A DNA stretch of 64,000 nt from Cyanidiococcus yangmingshanensis (lineage: Eukaryota > Rhodophyta > Bangiophyceae > Cyanidiales > Cyanidiaceae): assembly GCA_013995675.1 (NCBI GenBank), contig VWRR01000016.1, forward strand, positions 310,001 through 374,000, read 5' to 3'. The translations under genes and the position numbers were made by a program. The notes beneath the pieces were generated by a model. That model saw only the letters and a list, made by a program, of their open reading frames with translations. It did no database searches and was not told where the DNA came from. Of the stretch, positions 59,890 through 64,000 are shown one piece after another (position 1 is the stretch's first letter; each line of letters begins with the position of its first letter).

Positions 59890-60567
59890 ATGGGTTGGCT
59901 TTCTCTGACGTTCCGGTCGTTCGCTGGAGCGGCACGACGTTTCGGGAGCCAGCGCGAGTCGCTGCGACGCTCGCTAACTTTCAAGGCGAGTGAAAGTGGA
60001 CCCGACAGCATCGAAGCATCGAAAGGGACCCCTGTGAATGAACTCACCGGTGCTTTGGGCTACTCGTACTATGTGATCAATCGAAAACTGGACGAAAACA
60101 AAGCTGCGCTGCCGGCGATATTCATAAAACATCCCTCTGGCGCCGATCAGTCGGCAGCTGTCGACAAAAAGCGTGATCCGCTCGTTGATGGGCGAGGATC
60201 TGGGTGGTTCGCAGTCATCGCGCGCGGCCCGAAGCAATACAAAGTCACCGTGGGCGATATCGTTTACCTTGATCGTCTCGAGGGTGAAGTCTCGCATGAG
60301 GTTCGGTTCCCTGAGGTGCTCGCGCTCGGCAGTGTCGATTGGTCCGTCATCGGCAGACCCTACGTACCAGGTGCAGAAGCGGTGGCCACTATCGAAGAGC
60401 AGTCGCTTTCCCAAAAAATATATATCTACAAGAAGAAGCGTCGAAAGGGTTACGAGCGTCTGCTTGGGCATCGCCAGCCGTACACCCGAGTTCATATCAC
60501 CGAGATTCGATGGCAAGTTCCAGAGGATAACGAACTTGAACCGCTTCTATTCGAGCACGTGGCATGA
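59890..60567 (+). CDS. Mitochondrial large-subunit ribosomal protein bL21m
   Basis: bL21-family protein of the organelle large ribosomal subunit. The domain spans about residues 103-215: GWFAVIARGPKQYKVTVGDI, VYLDRL, then VRFPEVLALGSVDWSVIGRP and the basic, highly conserved KKKRRKGYERLLGHRQPYTR followed by VHITEI, corresponding to bacterial 'K.KRRK..RR..GHRQ..T...I..I'. The N-terminus, MGWLSLTFRSFAGAARRFGS, is amphipathic and Arg-rich without acidic residues, a typical mitochondrial presequence. Red algal plastids encode their own L21, which supports the mitochondrial assignment. 225 residues, unbroken; ends in a Glu-rich tail. Confidence 0.88.
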   Translation: MGWLSLTFRSFAGAARRFGSQRESLRRSLTFKASESGPDSIEASKGTPVNELTGALGYSYYVINRKLDENKAALPAIFIKHPSGADQSAAVDKKRDPLVDGRGSGWFAVIARGPKQYKVTVGDIVYLDRLEGEVSHEVRFPEVLALGSVDWSVIGRPYVPGAEAVATIEEQSLSQKIYIYKKKRRKGYERLLGHRQPYTRVHITEIRWQVPEDNELEPLLFEHVA

Positions 60568-61133
60568 ATATGTGCTCTGGAATTGACCTTTCCAAACTGT
60601 TCGTGCTTGGAAAGAACTTTCTCAAGTTGTCGAGTTGCGGATACGCGCTGCCCAAGTCGATGGTATTCGCATCCGTTCGTTTCAAGCCTACGTGCGACAG
60701 TGTCGTCCGTTCTCAGGGGGGGAGCTCGCGCGCAGATCACTCGCCGATTCGACTCGAGCGAGCGTTTCTGTTGTGGTCTCTGCTAGATACAAAGGAGGAG
60801 TTTCGATGCACGTCAGAGTATGAGTGGGATTCGAATTTCGGCAGTGCGCTTATCGTTCAGCATGTCCAGACAGTCATCGAGCGAGCATCCATCCATTAGG
60901 GCCAAGGTCTGAGCGAATGCCTTGCCGACCAGCAAACGGACTCGGCGTTCTTCAGTTTGCGATCATCAGAGTCAATGCAGCACTCAAGATGATATAGCGT
61001 TGGTGATTTCATGCTAGCTTCTCCGACGTTGTGAGGTCGTGCGCCCAAGGCGACACATTCATGGCACTCGTCGGCAGCGTCTCCACGGGCCGCTCTCGAG
61101 GCGGTCGCTTCTCCGATGGCTTCGCGGCTGTGG
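60568..61133. other. Intergenic, convergent
   Basis: About 565 bases between the bL21m stop and the stop of the transit-peptide/TM gene. Short frames only; nothing recognised. Confidence 0.5.
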
Positions 61134-61773
61134 TTAGGTGCTCACGAGAGTTTCCTGAATGGATCGAATCAACACAAAGAGCAAACTGAAGGGTAACAGT
61201 AGGATGAGCGCGATGAGCGCCCAGCCCAAGGATGATATCTGGCCCTGCTCGGTCACAAAACGCAGACCTGTCAATGACTGCAAGTCCCTCAACGACTCGT
61301 AAAGTTCCGCCAACTCAACGGTGACGAGTTGCTCCTGTTGCTTGATCTGCTGTAATAGTTGGTAAGCGTCGAGCTTTCTGTTGCTCCCACCAGAGCCACC
61401 GCGCGAGCGAGTCCCCGATCCAAGCTCTGGCAGCCGTTTCAAGCTCCGCAAACGCAGGGTCCTCTGCAATCAGACGAGCATCGATGTCGTCGATGTTAGC
61501 GCTCTTCATAAAAGACTGCGCATGCTCTGTCGAGTCCAAATGCTCGTCGCTGGCGCTCGCAGTTTCTTCGCCCGGTGAGGTTCCGCTCAACTGGGGCTCC
61601 TCGTGCTGTTGTTCACGGGCTCTCGGCGTTGGCTGTTGGTCTGCACACGCTTTCACGAGTCGACGCCGGAGACGCAGTCCTTTGCACAGCGCGGTTGTCG
61701 CTGGGACCGAACACGTTCCCCTGAGCAGTCTGGTGCGCTGATGGTGTCCTGGCGAGCAGAGACTCCAAGCCAT
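61134..61773 (-). CDS. Unknown organelle protein with C-terminal TM, one frame break
   Basis: Unrecognised, about 212 residues. From the ATG at 61773 the N-terminus (MAWSLCSPGHHQRTRLLRG, then Arg-rich) looks like a transit peptide, followed by a Ser/Glu-rich linker and a helical region ANIDDIDARLIAEDPAFAEL. Near 61375-61377 (three T on the plus strand) the frame moves +1, into KLDAYQLLQQIKQQEQLVTV, ELAELYESLRDLQSL and a strong membrane segment WALIALILLLPFSLLFVLI close to the C-terminus. This gives a membrane-anchored, coiled-coil-like protein, perhaps of a plastid envelope or thylakoid. It is head-to-head with the GNAT-like gene, only about 42 bases away. Confidence 0.5.
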
Positions 61774-61815
61774 AGGCGTCGATGGGTACCAACTCGGCAG
61801 GCGTTCGTAGGCGTT

Positions 61816-62551
61816 ATGTTGCACGCTGACCAAAGCCACTTTCTGGTCAGTTTCGGCTCTCCTGAACTGGCTTCAGCAAATAGCAGACACCGCTTTCACT
61901 GCCCGGTGACCAGCTCGGTGCTCGTTGCCAGCGAACAGACCAAACCTGTCACGTTCGACACGGTGGCCACTGCGGCTCGCCAATGCGGCTTGTTGCTTCG
62001 AAACCGGAGTATCGGGCCACTACTCCGTATAGAGGCGTATGTTGAGACCACAGCGACAAGAGCGGTCTGGTTGGAGACCACGAACGAAAACTGGAGAGGG
62101 AACGTTGATTCCAAGGAGAAACGTTTCGAAGCGAACGAGGCTCTGTCAGGGACGAAACCTTGGCCGCCCCAGACGCCAACAGGCTACGTGAGCGGCATTT
62201 GTCTGGCACCTCTGCTTCCGTCGCACCCATGTTGAGCGCATTGAACTATTTGTGAAGCGTTCAACAAGCACGCCTCGCGGAACTGCCAAATATTTGGCGC
62301 TGGCTGCCGCTTGTGAGGCACTCCAACGCCGTTCTCCCCACTGTTATTTTCTGGCGATCGACGACGGCCTTTATCGTCATCTGAAGCTGGTGCATTATTT
62401 TGAACGTTTGGGGTTTCGATCTGTTCGACGTATATCGAGTGGGGTCCTTGAGCGTTTGCTTTGGGGTGGATGCGGTACCCTCATGTATGGAAATCTCGAA
62501 GTCCTAGCACGGAACTGGTGGGCCGACCTGCGCCCGCCGATGAATTCATAA
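61816..62551 (+). CDS. GNAT-like acetyltransferase, one frame break (tentative)
   Basis: About 244 residues, tentatively a GCN5-related N-acetyltransferase. From the ATG at 61816 (an ATG at 61741 is also in frame) the first part has no name. At a three-T run, 62198-62200, the frame moves +1 into VWHLCFRRTHVERIELFVKR, then RGTAKYLALAAACEALQRRS and LVHYFERLGFRSVRRIS. 'RG.A..L...A...A......C', an Asp/Tyr-containing strand and a '...YERLGF' ending are the usual GNAT motif A/B pattern, but the first half is too divergent to be sure. The C-terminus is Trp-rich (NWWADLRPPMNS). Substrate unknown; plastid and cytosolic GNATs are both possible. Confidence 0.45.
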
Positions 62552-62813
62552 AGTTTTCGCCAGACCTGGAGTGACAAGCACCATTGGTTTGATTCTTCAT
62601 GACCCGGATGACGGAGCAACCATTCTGGATAGAATAAGAGGAGATGCTGTATCTCCCAATGATTCGAACGTGGCCCAGAGATCCGGTACCTAGGTTGGCA
62701 CCTATGCGATAGAGATGCGGCACAGGGCTGCGCTTGAATGCAGACGACCTTGGTTTGAGCACAAGTCTCGGCAGCAGGAGCGCAATGTCCGTACATTCGT
62801 TGCTTTCGATCAA
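62481..62813 (-). pseudogene. AGC-type protein kinase N-lobe relic (possible)
   Basis: An ATG-less minus-strand frame contains LYRIGANLGTGSLGHVRIIG, very like the glycine-rich loop of PKA-type kinases ('LGTGSFG.V'), followed about 20 residues later by VIRVMKNQTNGA, which sits where the ATP-binding Lys strand 'YALKVMKK' would be but with Arg in place of Lys. Nothing of the rest of a kinase follows, since the strand runs into the 3' end of the GNAT-like gene. It looks like a gene fragment left after duplication or rearrangement; chance similarity cannot be excluded. Confidence 0.35.
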
Positions 62814-63644
62814 TGCTGGAGGACGTGTGCGTCTGGAACGATGGTGGCAGCGCTCATTGTGACGACAGTGTCAACAACTCGAGGACGAATGATGCTAGGC
62901 ATTGCTTTTTTTAACTTAGCACGCAACCACACCGTGTCGCAGTGTGATGATTTTAGACTCGACTATCCAGAGGCGCTTGCGCTCTAGAGCAGCATCTTGT
63001 GACTTTTGTGAATCGATGGTTTGTTCCTATGTAAAATTGTGCTTCGTATGACAATCAACGCGATTCCCAAGGATTCCTTTAGAGCTTTGGGAAGACAAGT
63101 GCTACAGTCGTACATGTCTAGCTAGGGGCAGTGAGCGCCTCAGTCACCTACATCTTCGACAGATGCACATCGAATGCCATTTTCCTTTCGAATGAGACGA
63201 ATCTACAAACCGCTTTCGCACGACCTCTCTGGATCGTTTCCGCTTCATCCAGGTTTGGCTCGCAGGACTCGTTCAGTTTCATGGCGGTTGAATCGATGAA
63301 GCTGGTGAGGAGTTGGAGTGTCTCCCGGAGCATGCTTCCGGGGACCTGCTCCAGCCGTCGGTGCGGCATCCAACGAGGACCACGCTGCCCGAATGATGCC
63401 ATGCCCCAGTCCAATGTGCTCCGCATGCCGTTCTCTCTATGTATCAAGACCTTTATGGTGTCCTGTCGTATGGGGATCGTTTCGGCAACGCTACGGTCAT
63501 GAAGCAACCTGGTTCGCTTTTATGAGCAAATGGGTGCGATCCTACGCGACCGAGCTTGCCTGGACTCACCGATTGCCCTCGCGTAAAGCAAATCATTTTC
63601 AGACGAAGATGGGGCGAAGGAGCCAGTCTAGACCTGGAAGCGAC
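62814..63644. other. Intergenic, one weak minus-strand frame
   Basis: About 830 bases. On the minus strand 63148-63507 (no ATG at its start) contains protein-like segments, LRETLQLLTSFIDSTAMKLN and then a polar helix with ERKMAFDVHLSKM; an ATG-led frame just upstream (63591 down) is in a different frame. It could be a small gene with a frame break, but no family was recognised. Confidence 0.3.
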
Positions 63645-64000
63645 TTAGCGCAAACGGGCGGCTTTGATAAACAAGTTCGAGACCGCTTCATCGAGGTTCT
63701 TAATCAATTGGTTCGAATCAACATAGAGCTCGTTCAGAGCGAGCGCATCGTGGACGATCAGGCATCCAGTACCCTGGTCAATGATGCCATCCAGTTTTCC
63801 ATCAAGAATCAGTTGGGAGCACTTGGATTCAATCTGGGGAATTGGCAAGTCAAGCGTTGTCGCGATCCGGGCGAGATCCACTCGACGGTACGGTTCGATG
63901 ATTCGAAGGATGTTTCGTTCCAGTAACTTTTGGTAGAGCTCATCTAAATGGGCTCGAATAATCGGATCATCCACCAAGAAGGACTGATTCTCTCGAAGGA
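63645..64000 (-). CDS. 26S proteasome lid subunit RPN6/PSMD11, 3' part
   Basis: C-terminal PCI domain of the lid subunit RPN6 (PSMD11), which clamps the lid to the 20S core. The part inside the window reads DPIIRAHLDELYQKLLERNI, LRIIEPYRRVDLARIATTLD, IPQIESKCSQLILDGKLDGI and IDQGTGCLIVHD, closely matching the RPN6 winged-helix ('DPI...HL..LYD.LLEQNL.R.IEPFSRV'). It ends with the helix LDEAVSNLFIKAARLR. The gene is cut by the window end; its 5' part lies beyond position 64000. Confidence 0.9.
   Translation of the reverse strand, partial: LRENQSFLVDDPIIRAHLDELYQKLLERNILRIIEPYRRVDLARIATTLDLPIPQIESKCSQLILDGKLDGIIDQGTGCLIVHDALALNELYVDSNQLIKNLDEAVSNLFIKAARLR

Overview
The window reads as a compact, intron-poor nuclear segment of a unicellular red alga of the Cyanidioschyzon/Cyanidiococcus/Cyanidium type. 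This is an inference. The supporting points are: mid-50s-looking GC, nearly all genes as single uninterrupted reading frames, short intergenic gaps on both strands, plastid-directed proteins whose N-termini begin with a Met-Phe or Met-Ala-Phe-Val type start (isopropylmalate dehydratase, Tic20, MsrA), mitochondrial ribosomal proteins with eukaryotic relatives (mS34, bL21m), and eukaryotic housekeeping genes throughout. No rRNA, tRNA, CRISPR, virus-like element or transposon was recognised.

Layout. 0.4-3.2 kb: AP-3 mu adaptor and mS34. 3.2-6.3 kb: a gene-poor, locally GC-rich stretch. 6.5-8.1 kb: ribosomal protein eL22 divergent from protein phosphatase inhibitor-2. 9.1-15.5 kb: an acidic hypothetical protein, plastid LeuC-type isopropylmalate dehydratase, an SRR1-like protein and a HERP-like ER ubiquitin-like protein. 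16.4-22.4 kb: a METTL18/HPM1-like methyltransferase, an unknown protein and eIF4G. 23.6-29.2 kb: a class I histone deacetylase, a DUF202 membrane protein, and a large protein made of nine units of a W...GR.DL..AI...GG...VA repeat. 30.5-44.8 kb: Ctf4/WDHD1, MsrA, BMS1, COG6 and ORC2. 46-53.8 kb: an Mpv17-family protein, a Ser/Pro-rich protein, RsmH/MraW and ethanolamine-phosphate cytidylyltransferase. 55.4-64 kb: a membrane protein, Tic20, a WLM metalloprotease-like protein, bL21m, a transit-peptide/TM protein, a GNAT-like protein and the 3' end of proteasome subunit RPN6.

The most striking feature is the distribution of reading-frame breaks. About ten genes, several of them conserved and normally essential (eIF4G, Ctf4, COG6), can be followed only by changing frame, about 21 times in total. 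About 18 of these changes go the same way (+1, as if one base were extra), and where a site can be localised it lies in a short homopolymer. Other long genes nearby (BMS1, the 894-residue repeat protein, HDAC, ORC2) have none. The simplest reading is patchy single-base consensus error in the assembly; recent gene decay and programmed +1 frameshifting are the alternatives.

The genes are not arranged as an obvious pathway cluster; they cover membrane traffic (AP-3, COG6), translation and ribosome assembly (eIF4G, eL22, BMS1, mS34, bL21m), replication (ORC2, Ctf4), protein quality control (HERP, RPN6, WLM, MsrA) and plastid function (LeuC, Tic20).
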